Source of the DNA: Lumnitzera littorea
Taxonomy: Eukaryota > Streptophyta > Magnoliopsida > Myrtales > Combretaceae
DNA: 64,000 nt
Reading direction: 5' to 3'
Assembly (NCBI GenBank): GCA_024138015.1
Contig: JAMXBB010000004.1
Span: 110,128,727 to 110,192,726, forward strand
Of this stretch, positions 22,625 through 35,789 are shown piece after piece. The notes under the pieces are model-generated. The model did not search any database. It worked only from the letters and a program-made list of their open reading frames with translations, and was not told the origin of the DNA. The stretch's first letter is position 1, and each line of letters starts with the position of its first letter. Both the position numbers and the translations under genes were made by a program.

Positions 22625-25600
22625 CATACTAGAAGGCATGTCCGGATCACCTCCTTTTCACAAAACTAACTTAAGCTGAGAAAAGACCTTCATATCCAGA
22701 AATTTTTGCTATTATCTGAATGAAATTGTGAGAAATGAAGTTTACATGAGGAGGGGAGTGTTAGGACAGAAACCGATGGACAAGGAGGAAGGAGAGCTGG
22801 AACTTACATGTGTTGCATGCGGTCCGTATGGTTTTTCTAGACTAGGGACATACCTGAATGCATTTTTTTTAACAAGTGGATTCTTGTCTGTTCTGTAATC
22901 TACGTATATATACATATATATGGGTAATATCTGTTCTGTAATTTAATATTCAGAGAATCTGAAACGAAATTATATATAGTCATAGTTCTTTCCATTTTTT
23001 TTTTTTCAATTTTAATTAAAGGAAGAAGGCGAAAAACCGTGTAGGGACATTGAATGCACGAGGACATTTCAATAAAATTAAGGATACATCGAGTAATTTA
23101 ATATTATTAATAATGCATATCTGTACATAAAAGCTATTAAATTATCACATTAAAAATAGTTAAATAAATAATTTCTCATCATATAGAATTTATTTATTTT
23201 TTCTATATTTAAATCAAGAAATTACATAAAAATATCCAAAATTTAAACCTCGTGAACCTTTCGACCAAAAAAAAAAAAACTGTCGTGAAACATCTATTAT
23301 TAACTTATTTTGTTTTCACTAATTTCACGGGAATGAAATTTGGATATGATTTTCAAATCTCCCCTTACTAAATGATATTAGATAAACAATGCTTGCTTAA
23401 AAAAATCTCTTGCTCTATGAACTTTTGCCATTATTGGATATATATATATATATCTTGTTCCCTATAGTTATTTCCAAGAATTATTATTTTTTCTTTTATT
23501 CCAATGTAGTACAGATTTGGAATTCAAGCGAGCGCTTATTAATACTATGAAATACCTAAAATAGTAACAACAACAATAATAATGTAATGTTACTTATAAT
23601 CGTCGATTTGGAGTTTGGACCATCATTACGGAAAATGAAAGATACGAAAACGAAAAATGGAGTTTAATTTATCCGGTTACACCAATATTCAACCATAATT
23701 ATAAAGGAAATAATTCAAAGAAAATGAAAAGATTCAAAAGTTACAATAGATATACAATATGACACATATAAATAATGCAAATAACTAAAACCCAGTGGAA
23801 ATAAAATCTGGATTATTAATGATACATATAAAACGAGATAGATGAGTGGATATTTTCCATTTAACGTAAATGGTGTCAAATTATTACTTAATTATTCAGA
23901 TTATGCAACATGCATTTACTCGTTTAACGCAAATGATGTCAAATTATTACTTAATTATTCAGATTATGCAACATGCATTTACTCGTTTTTTTTTCTTTTT
24001 TTCTTTTTAAATGTACTTACTTTTCTTTTTCTCTGAGTGAAAAGTTTTTTAATTTTTAGTAAAAGAGACCTACTTTGATAAGGTGATTTTGTCCATCAAC
24101 AATAGGATGAGAAAATGTAAAAGATAGGATGTAAGCATCAAGATCCTAATTATATATATATATATATATATATTTCTTTTTATATAAAGACCATTTTCAT
24201 CACAGGTACTTCCAAGGGGTCGGATTGTCTTAGGACATTATGCCTGAAAATTCCTTCTTAGACATTTTCAATTGTAACTTGAACTACATAAAAATTTTAC
24301 TATTTTCATTCTGGTGCTTTCTTTTTCTAATTTTTCTTTTATGTGGGTATCTTTTGGCATAAAATATGGAACATTACATGAAGAAAATCTAAATGATTTG
24401 CAAACTGAAATGTCCTTTTGTAAAAATTTAAGGCTATATATGTGACAAATTAATACATATATTTCAATGATATTTCATGGAAATGCATGGAACAGGAGTT
24501 GCATTCCCAACAAATTCAAGTAAGCCAAGCAAAGCATATGGGTCGAATGATTGTCAATATAGTGAATATTTATTGAAAAATTAAATAGCATAGACAACAA
24601 GTTTCGTCTCAACATTCTCCATTATTCACAAGAGTTGCATGTGGATTTTTGTAAAACTCTCCTCGATGGACTGAATAAATCTAGCTCTTTATTTTATTTT
24701 TATTTTAATATTCATTAAATTTAAATTATTAAACTAATTATATTTTTAACAATTTAAATTTAATGTATATTAAATTAATGATAGGATGAATGAGTAGATT
24801 GATTCTATTAAAATAGAGGACGAGATTGTAGAAGCTGTAATATAATAATAATAATAATTAAAAAGGGCAATCCATTCATGATAACTTAGACATTTAACTT
24901 AAGCCACCGAATAAAATACTTAAATGGCAAGACTATCTACACAGTGCAATTTTAGGATAATGACTTTGCATGCACAGCTCATCGCATAATCATGCTACAC
25001 AAACCGGTGTTATTATAGGTATATTTATGCATTATGATAATGACTTGTCATTTAACACCTATTTATAATTGAGTTACCCATGTATTACTTCAGGATATAT
25101 AATTATCCACGGTTGCTGTGCATAATTTTTAAACGTATATTTTATCTGGGGCTGTAATTTATGATACGATATGTTAACACGAGTGCCAACACTATATAAT
25201 CGGGAACATGATTACAGAAAAAAAATGAAAATGAAAATGATATGTACACAACGTGAAGGTGGCACGTTTATAACGTTAGTACATACGATTATATTATAAA
25301 TAATTATTTATGATATCTATTTAATTAATTTTATGTACTTTTGATACCGACACGATTTTGATACGAAATAAACACATGACCACGATTGCTAATATGAGTT
25401 GCCACTCTATGTTGGAACAAAATAATATTTCCTCTTTGTTTTTATTTTCTTTTTTTATTCACTGCTTCCATTATGCCTGAATTATTATTTGGTTTTGTTA
25501 ACTAATATTCAAGGCACTCGTTAAAAATCATATAAAGCAAAATACACCTTTTTTTTTTTTTTTTAACAAACACGCTATCTCAATTATAATATTTAAAAGT

Positions 25601-27900
25601 GTACCTGTTTGAATAAATGCTAAATTACATTGGCATCCCAAACATTATTTAAATTAAACGAAACACTCCGAATTCAAAAAAAACGAAAAACATTGTACTC
25701 CTGTTTAAATTGTCCAGTGATATAAAAATAAGATGACAATTAAGTCGATAAAGTATATCCAACAATTCTAATAGTGAGTACAATACTGTATTTTGTAGAA
25801 TTTAAGGTATTCCCATAATTTACAAACATTTCACGCATTACCCCAGCAAAATTATGTAAGGTAGGCGAGGTTCTTAGCGAGGGTCCTTAGCTTATTCTTG
25901 TCATTTTTACCTAGTTGGCTAGACAAATAACAAAAATAAAAAGGAAAGAAAATCTTGATGGAATTGATAACACATTTAGGTAACTGAAAATGAGCGTAAA
26001 AATGAAAGGAAATCTAAGGAAAGAAAAAGAGAGAAACAAAATAAAACAATTTTTACTCATGTATAAATATAAATGATAGAAATGATCCAATAATACTAAT
26101 AAGTTGCGTAAATTGATGGACAAAATATAATTATCATTAAAATTTTAACAGGTGAAGTACTTTTTTAAAAAGTACGTTCATTCGTTATTATGTGTTTAGA
26201 TATAAATTGTGGAAATGATTTAATGATATTAATATGTGATGTGAATTGAGGGATGTGATATAATTACCACTAAAATTTTAATATATGTATATTTTCAAAA
26301 AGTACGTGCCTTCATTTTCATATGTTTAAATATTATTAATATTTGTATGTTAATCATAATCCACGTAATATGTTAATATCATTTAATCTTTTTTCGAAAA
26401 TGAAAGAAAACAGGCAGTTTCCCATGTTTGATAAATATAAGCAAATGAAAAAAAAAGAAACAAAATACTAATTCGCTAGACTAAATTACCCTTTAAAGTT
26501 TTTTTTTCTTTTTTCTTTTCCTCCCTTTGGAAGGTTACTTTTGTAATCTTAAAAACCTTTTACCCATTTCCTTTGATTTCTCTCCATGTTTAGAGAGAAA
26601 AAAAAAAAAAAATCTAAAAATAGAAATAATTCCACTCATTTTCACCTAATTCATTCCATTTCTTCACCTTATTAAAATAACCAAGCACATAGTTTGTTCT
26701 CATTTCCATCCAATCCTTTAGTTTTCCCATGATTTCCATCCATGCAAACATAGTGTTAGGGTTATGAATTAAATGCGCAAACGTGCAGAGATAATCCACA
26801 GATAGAGACACCTTTGGAAGGATCTTTTAGGATAGGATTGCTATACCTTGCTATACCTTACAAGATAATGACTCGATTCTCACTTATAATATCTCTGCTT
26901 TCATTGTCATCTATTGGGGTTTGCAATTTGGGTCCAATAAATCCTTCATTACCAAGAGACTGATGCCTAACACGTCAGTTCTCAACAAAAGAGAGGGAAA
27001 AAAATCGATCAAAAGTTAGATTTTGAATGCAGAAGATAATCATGTCATGTAAGCATAGAGGTTTCACAACATAAAACTACTTAGGAGAATCATTCATTGT
27101 GCATGTATTGCTATTGAGCATAAATTTTAACCTTTTCTCTTAATTTTTAATCTATATTAAATCAGGCCCATCTAAAATAAATTTCTCAGCAAAAAAAAAA
27201 GTAAAACTAATTTTTCAAGAAAATACTTGTGAAAAAAAAAAAAGAACTCTAGAGACGCCATCCCACCATAATTGGTAAAAAAGAATAGACAAAGCCAATG
27301 GGTGGAAAGACCCTAACTAGTTACTAGTCCATGATAAAAAAAAATCACTTTATTAGAAAAGATTTAAAAGAAAAACTAGAAAATTTGAGGTTCGGGGACG
27401 ATATTTTAAAGCCACAAAATTTTCTAAATTCACAATTGGGTTATTTATTTTTGTAAATATTTGACTAACATAAGCTAATAAAAAATATTACTTAAAAAAG
27501 ACAAAGAGTGAAAAAAATAAATATGGATATTGTTTTTTTTTTTGTTATAACATTTTAAGCAATAAAAAAGTAAAAGAAAATCATTTTCTTTCATTTGGAG
27601 ATTATGGCTGCCATAAATGTACTTATGTATCTGATTGTTAGAAGTACATCTTTATTCATTTTCTTTCATCAAACTTGAGTTTGTTGGTTATTTTTTATTT
27701 TTCAAAATCTCTCACATTTATGTTTTTATCATTTTCTTTCATTTTTATTAAAAATTTCAAAAATCCTAAATTTGAAGTCATATTATGGAAAACCGTAAAA
27801 TGGTCTTCTTTCGAAAAATGCCAAACTTTTTTATTTTTGAAAGAACCTAAGTGTGATAGTAACTCAATTTTTGTAAAAATTCCTAATAAACCCTAAATTT
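22625..27900. other. Gene-free AT-rich region
   Basis: No reading frame with a recognisable domain and no RNA gene were found. Besides the 63-bp tandem duplication at 23860-23985 (listed separately), it contains a (TA)n tract at about 24150-24172 and many poly-A/T runs. Confidence 0.6.
23860..23985. repeat. 63-bp tandem duplication
   Basis: Copy 1 is 23860-23922 and copy 2 is 23923-23985. They differ at only two or three positions (for example ACGTAAATGGTG versus ACGCAAATGATG), so the duplication is recent compared with the surrounding decayed repeats. No gene is involved. Confidence 0.92.
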
Positions 27901-27910
27901 TGAGAAAAAT

Positions 27911-28912
27911 GTGACCGTTAGACCAAGAATTCTTCTACTAAGATGTTGTTTGCCTTAGCATCAAATGTTGCATGGTATTGTTCTTGGTATAGCTACTTCC
28001 TATGTCAGCAATCTTAGGATTGCTCTAACCTTAGTGTACTTAAATTAGAAATTCCAATTAACTTCAAACCATTATATCAAAAGACATTTCGATGATTAAA
28101 TTACCTTCACCTTCTATTTAAGGAGTATCTCATTCGTATAACGACTCAAATGGAACTCCTTCCACCAAAGTATTTTCAGCTTTGGCATCAAAGGTTGCAC
28201 AATTTTATCCCTTAGTATGATTGCTTTTTAGTAGATCATCTATCTTGTGATTGCTTTGATTTAAGCATGCTTAACTTCAAAATTTTGACAAACTCTAAGT
28301 TGCTAAATCAAAAGGTGTGTAAATGATTAGAGTTTCGTCACATTTTATTTAAAGGGTATTATATTCTATCCCCCTTATAGAACTAACCTACTCTCAATTT
28401 ATACAAGTCTAAGACTACCATCGAGCAAGGACTTTACTTTTTCGGTTGAGAAATTACTTTGATATGATTTGTAATGACACGACTGGAACTTTTTCCGCTA
28501 ATATATTTGCCACTTTGATATTAAACACAACATGGCTTTGTCTTTTGGTGTAACCACTTCTCAGGGATTGAAGTAGAGTGATATCAGAGTAGTCCACTAG
28601 TTAGAAGGGTAGATTTCCCACCTAGTTGTCGTCCTAGACTTATGTAACGAAATTGATGAGAACATTAGTTTTTTAAGAAAATAATATGTGATACTCTTTA
28701 AATAAAAGGTAAAATAACTCTAATCATCAAAACACCTTTTAGTATAGCAACTTGAAGTTTATTGGAGCTATGAAGTTGAGCATACTCAAGCCAAAGTATT
28801 CCCAAGATAAGTGACCTCCTGAAAGTAACTGCACTAAGGAATAAAACTGTATAGTATTTGATGCTAAAATGTATAATACCTCGATAGAAAGAGTTTTAGT
28901 TGAGTCATTATA
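27911..28912. repeat. Repeat cluster of a ~230-bp module in direct and inverted copies (foldback-like)
   Basis: A module recognisable by ACTCAA-TGGAACTCCTTC, GCATCAAAGGTTGCA, CCCTTAGTATGATTGC, ACTTCAA and TTTATTTAAAGGGTAT occurs at about 27911-28137 and 28141-28375 in direct orientation. A partial direct copy lies at about 28474-28560. The reverse complement of 28684-28912 is a fourth copy, so the block can fold into a long imperfect stem with a loop of about 300 bases. Shared words such as GATTAGAGTT and AAAGGTGT make the homology clear, but the copies are diverged. Foldback element or old MITE remains unresolved. Confidence 0.65.
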
Positions 28913-28929
28913 AAAAATACTAATTAGAT

Positions 28930-31900
28930 GACCTTAATTTTCATTTCCCTTAAAAAAAGAATCCTGTTTTTCAAGAAACTTTCAATTTTTCTTAAAAAAT
29001 ATGCATTTTTTTTTTTTTGGGAAAACACGTAACTTTTAGAGTGAATAAGAAATTTCAACAAAAAACAAAACTAATGTTTATTGAAAATATGCAGTTTTTG
29101 TAACTAAATTTAAAATGATAAACTAATTATGAAAATAATTCATTGAACATAACACACATGTTTTAATTAACTTGAATAATTATGCAAGTATAATTTTAAA
29201 ATCATATCAAACACGTAAATTAAGGGTAAGCTAGTATTACTCTTATATCCTACACCGAATAATACCGCTTAATTAGTTAGGTTTTGGGTTGACATTAAAG
29301 GCTACGAGTTAGGTTTTGAAATACTAAGCTAATAATTAGGAGGGAGAGCGAGGATTCATTAAGTATTAGTGACAGATTTTAACTTCTTTTCGATTTCGAG
29401 CAATATAAGCAACTAGATGTATAGACAAAATGATATAATAATGATAATAAATGACAAAATTTTAAAAGAGATAGAGTTAGCGAAGATTGAGATCTACTAT
29501 ATCGTAGAGCTTAGACCGTCCCCACACTCCGCATACATACAATGCCTCCTACAAAGACTTCATTTCACTTTATTAATCACTAAATCACAATGCTTAATTT
29601 GAGCTTACGTAAGTTCATAATAAACAACTCAAATCACAAACACATGATCACTTCTATCTCACTAGTATAGTGATCTTCTCACATAAGTTTGCAAATGGTG
29701 AACTCACAAGTATTACATTACAAGTCTCTCCTCAATGAATTGTAAGAATAAGTACAAGAGACAAGTAGAATAAAGGAATGAGAGAGTGAAAGAATGTGGT
29801 CAAATGGTAGAGGAATATCAGATTTTCATGTCTCTTTTACGGGTAGATTGGAGTATTTATAAGCACTCTTAAATTTCTTTTTGTTCAAGAGCATTAAATG
29901 TAAGCTAATGACAGCTTTTTGTCATGGCATTTGGACTCCATTAGATCTAGCACACTAACTCTAACACTTAAGGTATGAGAAAACATGCAGTGTCTGAACT
30001 TCATACCTTCTAGCATCTAGACTTTGACTATGCGAAAAATGCCCAATAGTTGATCAACTTATGGCATCAGGATGCTAACACCTATGGTGTTCGAATGCTG
30101 GGCCTTGTTCCAACTTTGCTTGTCAAAGAGCACATGACAAAGAATAGACAAACACATATGCATAATAAACACTTCTTATACTCCTTTTAAGCTCTATTTC
30201 ATGTTCAACATATATAAGAATATGTCTAATTAAGTTTGATATACATTAGTTCAAACTTGAAATACTAGAATTAAGATAAAGTTGGTTTTGATTTAGTTAC
30301 ATCATTAGCTAAAGTTTTGTCTCATCAAAACTAAAGATGAACTTTAGTTCAATAGGTTTTCGTTATAATTTTCCAAAACTTATACTTATAAGGAAGGTTT
30401 TAGTTATAATTAAATGGCAACGATACTTATTTTAATTAAATTTCTATATACTATTATTTCTTTTTATCTATAAGTAATGGAGTGATCCTCTTTACATTAA
30501 TAAGTCCAAGTAAGCCTTGGTATATTACAAATACCACTATCGCTTTGAAGTAATCTTCTTGGCACATAAGACTTTATGTTAAATGAATTTCTAAGAACTA
30601 TTATTCTTTTTGCTATAAAGTAGAATGGCAATCGCCTTACCTTGTAATATATTCTTTGCCATATAATAATAAGATCATGAAGTCATTGGAACCCTTCTAT
30701 GACTTGAACTATAAGAAAATAAAGCAATCTACTTGATGTACACTTTTAAACCCAAGTAATCCTTGACATCTTTTCAATCACCTTATATAGTTTGTGGTAG
30801 CTTGTTGATAAATTTTCTTTCATGTCTCTAAATAGTAGCAATTACATGGGTAGTAGTACCAAAAATAGAATGCCCATGACAGTTGTAATTATTTTTCACT
30901 ATTAAAAGGAAAAACAATCTTTTTGTTTAAAACTAAAGTGAATACTTATAGTCGGTCTACTTAAGGCATACAACAAGTGCATGATGTGTTATGAAAAGCA
31001 TCACAGATTATAGAGCAATACATACAAGCTCTATTGTAATCCTCCATGCTCAGTATTTGACTACTTTAATTATGCACTAATTGATATTAAATCTAAGATT
31101 ATGTGGCAATGGGTAGGTAAGTCTCTTAATTATTCCTTGTCACCTATGCTTTACACTATTAATCCTGCTTAATGATCCATAGACAATATGTTCCTTGCTT
31201 GCCATAATCTTAGGTTTAATTGCATTTTTTATTCATGTGAGTTGCCCTTCATAAACCTCACTATGGACCTCTTCATAATATATACAACACTTAATGCATG
31301 CTTGCATCATAAGCCACAAACTTGGATATAATTCTCTTGTTATGGTATTTATTTCTTTACGATATTATTTATTATCTACTATGATATCTATAAATAGTTA
31401 TTATTACATATCTATACGCTATGAAATTAACTAGAGGTAAGTTAATGTAATTAGCCCCTAATAATGGGTAATTACCATATCGGTATAAGAACTTTACTTA
31501 TTTTTGCAATCAATTACCTAAAAAGTTTAAAAGTAACAAAATTTTATTTGAATTATATCCATTTTTGCAATTAAAATATAAAAAGTAGAAAATCGTCGAG
31601 GTTTGATAGTTTTCAAAGTTAAGTATATGTAACCTTTCTTTTTTTTTTCAATTTTTAAAACTCAAACAAAAAAATTTTAAAATATTAACCACTCAAATAG
31701 AAAAAAGAAACGTATTAAGAATTCAAATATAATAACAGCAAAGTGTTTAGAGCTTAATTTATACTATTTTTTCAAGAATTTATAATTTCACAAAGTATCT
31801 AGAAAAAAAGCTGATGTAACAAGAAAGGAATTATATAATTGGCAACTAATAAATTGCACGTAAATTGTAAATGCATTCCTCAAACTTGAGATTATGTGCA

Positions 31901-32100
31901 AATAAACCACTTAAACTCCCAAAACATGTATTCTCATAATTTTTTAAAATATAACTTTAATACTAATATCAATCCATTTATGGGCCCTTTACTGATGGTT
32001 AAGAGTTTTAATAATGGTGGAAGAAATAAGTCCATCTTAGGAGTAAAAATTCGTTTTGAGAATCCTGAGTGACTTTGTTATCCAATTATTAGTCAGGCGA
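28930..32100. other. Gene-free AT-rich region upstream of SWEET
   Basis: I see no supported gene, RNA or clear mobile-element boundary. Some stretches (about 29900-31330) are less simple in sequence but show no readable domain on either strand. Confidence 0.5.
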
Positions 32101-32629
32101 TAGATTTACAATTACCCCGAAAATTGCACAAGCGCAAATAGGAAATATATACACACACCATGTTACCTAGTCACTTCCATGGACTCTACGACTCTTTGTC
32201 GTGCTGGCAAGCATGGAGGAAGACAAGGAAAGTAGGACATCAGGCAAATGCGTTAGGCCATGTATCTTCCTTTTCTAAAAATTTTAGGGTAGTAACATAG
32301 TACTTCGGATTAGGTTTTGACTTATCCTTAGCGGTTATTGTTCCTTGAATTTAGGGAACTAGTTATAACATTTTGGGAATACTGATTTGAATCCACTTCT
32401 CTTGATAGACACCATTTCATATAGCGTCTGCTCTCAGTCTAAATTTGCAAAGTCTGAGAAATTTCAGAATCCCCCTAGCTACTTGCCATTAGGTGCAGAT
32501 TATTTTCACTAGACGATTAAGAATTTTTTATTCGATTTGGTGAACTGGGATTCCCTTGGAGTGGCTCCTTTTCTTGCATTTCACTCCTTGTTGATCCTCT
32601 TAGTTGTTGCTTCTTAACAATTTGTAGAT

Positions 32630-34617
32630 ATGCTTGACACAGAGGGTATTAGGACAATTGTTGGAATCATTGGTCAGTATACACCCTTCAACTCCATACA
32701 ACAGAACAATTTGTTCCTATGTTGTCTCATTTCTTTTTCAATTCATTTGGCGTGGACCTGAAAGATTGATTGTTCTCCAATACTTATTCCTAGAGCTTTT
32801 CTCTGCAATTTCAATCTGGTAGTCTTTGAATTCGCCAGTCTTGTCATTAGTAAATGGATAAATCCTGAGAAAATATTCATTGAATATTACATAGATATCA
32901 TATGTTATTATATATACATGGTATGTGAAAATCAGAAACATTTTTATATATACAGATACCTATTTGAGAAAAATAATGATTGAATCGATTCACTAAGTTC
33001 TTTCTTTTATAAGTTTTTTTACAAATAGATAGGCAAACTATAATGACAAATTACGGTTAACAGCAGAAATCTCATTTTTTACGAGGCTTGAGAAGAAATC
33101 TCATTTTTTCCTCACATTATCAATGCTTGAATCGACTTTAATCTTGTATATAACATGTTTTTTACTTTCATTTTGCAGGAAATATAATATCCTTCTGCTT
33201 GTTCTTGTCACCCACGTAAGCTTTGCTCTTTCTTGTCAAATTCTTGGAATAAAATATCCATCTTGTCCTTTTCTTCTGTCCAGAGTATACAAACTAAAGA
33301 AACTGATCACGATTCTTTCTGGTTATCATGTTGAAAAAAAAAAAAAAAAATGGCAGCACAACGTGTCACAGAATAATCAAGGACAAATGTGTGGGACAAT
33401 TCAAGTCAGATCCTTATGTAGCAACTGCACTCAACTGTGCAATGTGGGTGTTCTATGGCATGCCCTTTGTTCATCCAGACAGCCTTCTGGTTGTTACTAT
33501 CAATGCCATCGGCCTAGCTCTCCAGCTCTCGTATATCCTTGTATTCGCAATCTACTCTCCCTGGAATAAGCGTGTAAGTATCAGTCAATTAGTATACACT
33601 CCACAGGTTTGGATAAATCTAACCCGGGATTTTGATTGATGCAGCGCAGGATCTTCATTGCTCTCCTGATCGAATTCATCTTCATGGCAGCTGTGATTTT
33701 GATCACCATGTTTGCTATCCATGGCACAAAAGCTAGATCCGCTTTTGTTGGAGCATTATGTATCGTGTTCAACATAGGCATGTATGCTTCACCCCTCACA
33801 GTCATGGTAAATGCCTTTATTGCCCTTGCTTCCAGGACATTGTGGCTGCTGGAAGAAGGATTTTGACTTTAACTTTAACTTTAACTTTAACTTTAACTTT
33901 AACCTTAACTTTAACCTTAACGCTAAAGCTTGTTTTTTAACTCCTCCTTCCTTTCTTGCTTGCTTTCCCGTTTCACAGCGTCGAGTCATCAGGACAAAGA
34001 GCGTTAAGTACATGCCATTTTGTCTATCACTATTCAACCTTGCCAATGGAGTCATTTGGGTGATCTTTGCAGCTCTTAAATTCGATCCTTTCCTTATGGT
34101 AAAGCATCACCGTTTCGATTAATGAATACCTTCGAATGCAATCTTTCTTCGTAAAATTCCATGAATGTATCTTCAAAACCTCGTATGGTTCCATTTTCCT
34201 TAAACCTGCATCTTTAGTATCAAAAGGAAAGTTTCTTACAGATGCTGTGTGCAAGGAATTAAGAAATTTGCATTAGTTATCCCGGTCGTCACCACCAATT
34301 ATATCTAAACGGATAGGCATGTGTTGGTTTAAATGATTTGCCTAGATATCGGATCATAATTGGATGACAGACCATCGAAACAGCATGTCGGGATAACGAA
34401 AAGTTAATTCTGAGATCATGGTATGTTTGAACTGTTATATTCAGTAATGATAATGAAACTTGGATTTTTTGAAATGTTTCAGGTTCCCAATGTCTTAGGA
34501 ACCTTGTCAGGCATTGTACAGCTCATTCTATATGTCACCTACTATAGGACTACCTATTGGGATGGGGATGAGGACAAGTCTCAAGGACCATCTGAGGTTG
34601 AAATGGGAGGCCAATAG
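32630..34617 (+). CDS. SWEET: SWEET sugar transporter, clade II (SWEET4/5-like), six exons
   Basis: Exons: 32630-32672, 33179-33215, 33357-33573, 33645-33806, 33979-34098, 34483-34617; all introns are GT-AG. Exon sizes of 37, 217, 162 and 120 bp are those expected for SWEET genes, and the frame closes exactly to a 237-residue product. SWEETs are seven-helix uniporters with two MtN3/saliva triple-helix bundles. Family-critical residues are present: the TM1 Ser-Pro, the Pro of Asp-Pro-Tyr-Val, Tyr-Gly of FYGMPF, the Pro of YASPL and the Pro of YMPF. Thr-Thr-Thr-Cys replaces the usual Val-Pro-Thr-Phe just after TM1. The second half (a TKSVKYMPF stretch and an Asp/Glu-rich tail) resembles Arabidopsis SWEET5/SWEET4, which move hexoses at the plasma membrane; the substrate here is inferred. 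The exon 3 acceptor follows a run of A, described in the findings. Confidence 0.92.
33867..33921 (+). repeat. (CTTTAA)n hexamer array in SWEET intron 4
   Basis: About nine CTTTAA units (with CCTTAA variants near the end) lie in the 172-bp intron between exons 4 and 5. The unit is not the plant telomere repeat (TTTAGGG). It supplies a long T/C-rich stretch upstream of the exon 5 acceptor and is likely length-polymorphic. Confidence 0.93.
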
Positions 34618-35789
34618 ATTCAAGAACAGCTTCCTCCAACCTGAGTCCTGCTCCTTTTTTTTTTTTTTCTTCTCCTTTTTCTTCTAGGTTCTTTAGTTTC
34701 TCGGTTTCTCTTCTTTTCTTTCTTTCTTTTTTATTTATTTATTTTCAATCAGCTCTTAGTTTCATTTTAATTTTGTGAGTAATGATGCCAAATCAATAAG
34801 TACATAGCTCAAGAAATTTTGACTTAGCAGATATAAAGATTAAGTCTCCATGTTTTAATTTCACACTGCAAGTATAAAACCATACGTAGAAATCGAGAAT
34901 TATCCACACAGACAAACTTCCTGTAGCTTATCTATATCTTTTCTGTTGATATTTAGATAATTAATCTTATTCATATGTTATATCAGGTAAATTAAATATA
35001 ACAAAGTATAGAAAACGACTGTAAATGTCAATGACAATAAAGACAATGGTGACCAGTATAAAGAATGATTGAAAAAGGCGAATTTGTTCATTTATTAAAC
35101 AATCTTGAAAAAATACTGCTCCATCGAGGAGGAAAAAAAAAAAAAAAGGTTGGCCTATTAATGATTATGTCAAGATATCTTATCTTACAACAATATATTT
35201 ATGTCCTTATACTTTCATCTTTATCAAGCTTTTTGGGGAGGGAAACAAATAAGAAGAAGAAGAAGAAAGCCATCAATGAATCTATCCAAGCAGACCCTAC
35301 TGCGAGGGAAACCAGACAGACAAACAAAAATTGGAGATGTGTCTGTTGACAATGTCTCCATGTGTACAAGTCACAGAAGGAAGATTCTGCAATGAATACG
35401 CTAGCATTTCTTTATGGCTTTCAGCTTAAAATCACTTATGCTACTATTAACAATGCTGAAGCTCTTCATGCTGTTTTATACATAACAATTATGAATATTG
35501 ACAGTGAATAAGTTGCCAGGGCAGCATTTTGAACCGGCAACAATGTATATAAGATGTCACAAGCGAAATCTAAACTAGGACAGAGACATGAAAAGGATAA
35601 AATGAAACAGGACAACAGAAATACACCACCAACCCTGGAAAAGAAATGTTGCATTAGGTTGCTTTTATACCAACCACTGTCTAAATTCCTATCAGTCCTT
35701 GAATCCCTAGATCCCTATATTCGGACCCAAACAATGCTATGGGCTTAAAGAAAAATTTCTGCCAATCCTTGAAGAAGAAGTAATAGAAT
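34618..35789. other. Convergent intergenic region between SWEET and the kinase
   Basis: It holds the 3' ends of two convergent genes. A poly-T run (about 34656-34668) lies in the SWEET 3' UTR, and there is a poly-A run at about 35131-35148. No further gene is supported. Confidence 0.6.

Noticed and set aside
27911..28912. CRISPR-like array
   Set aside because: Repeat units are about 230 bp, diverged and mixed in orientation, in a plant nuclear genome.
32634..32941. Short frames on both strands in SWEET intron 1
   Set aside because: No domain; the real exon 1 is the 43-bp segment 32630-32672 in another frame.
33123..33569. 148-codon frame in the SWEET locus as a separate gene
   Set aside because: Shadow of SWEET exons 2-3 in another reading frame, running through an intron and the poly-A stretch.
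33867..33921. Interstitial telomere repeat
   Set aside because: The unit is CTTTAA, not the plant TTTAGGG telomere repeat.
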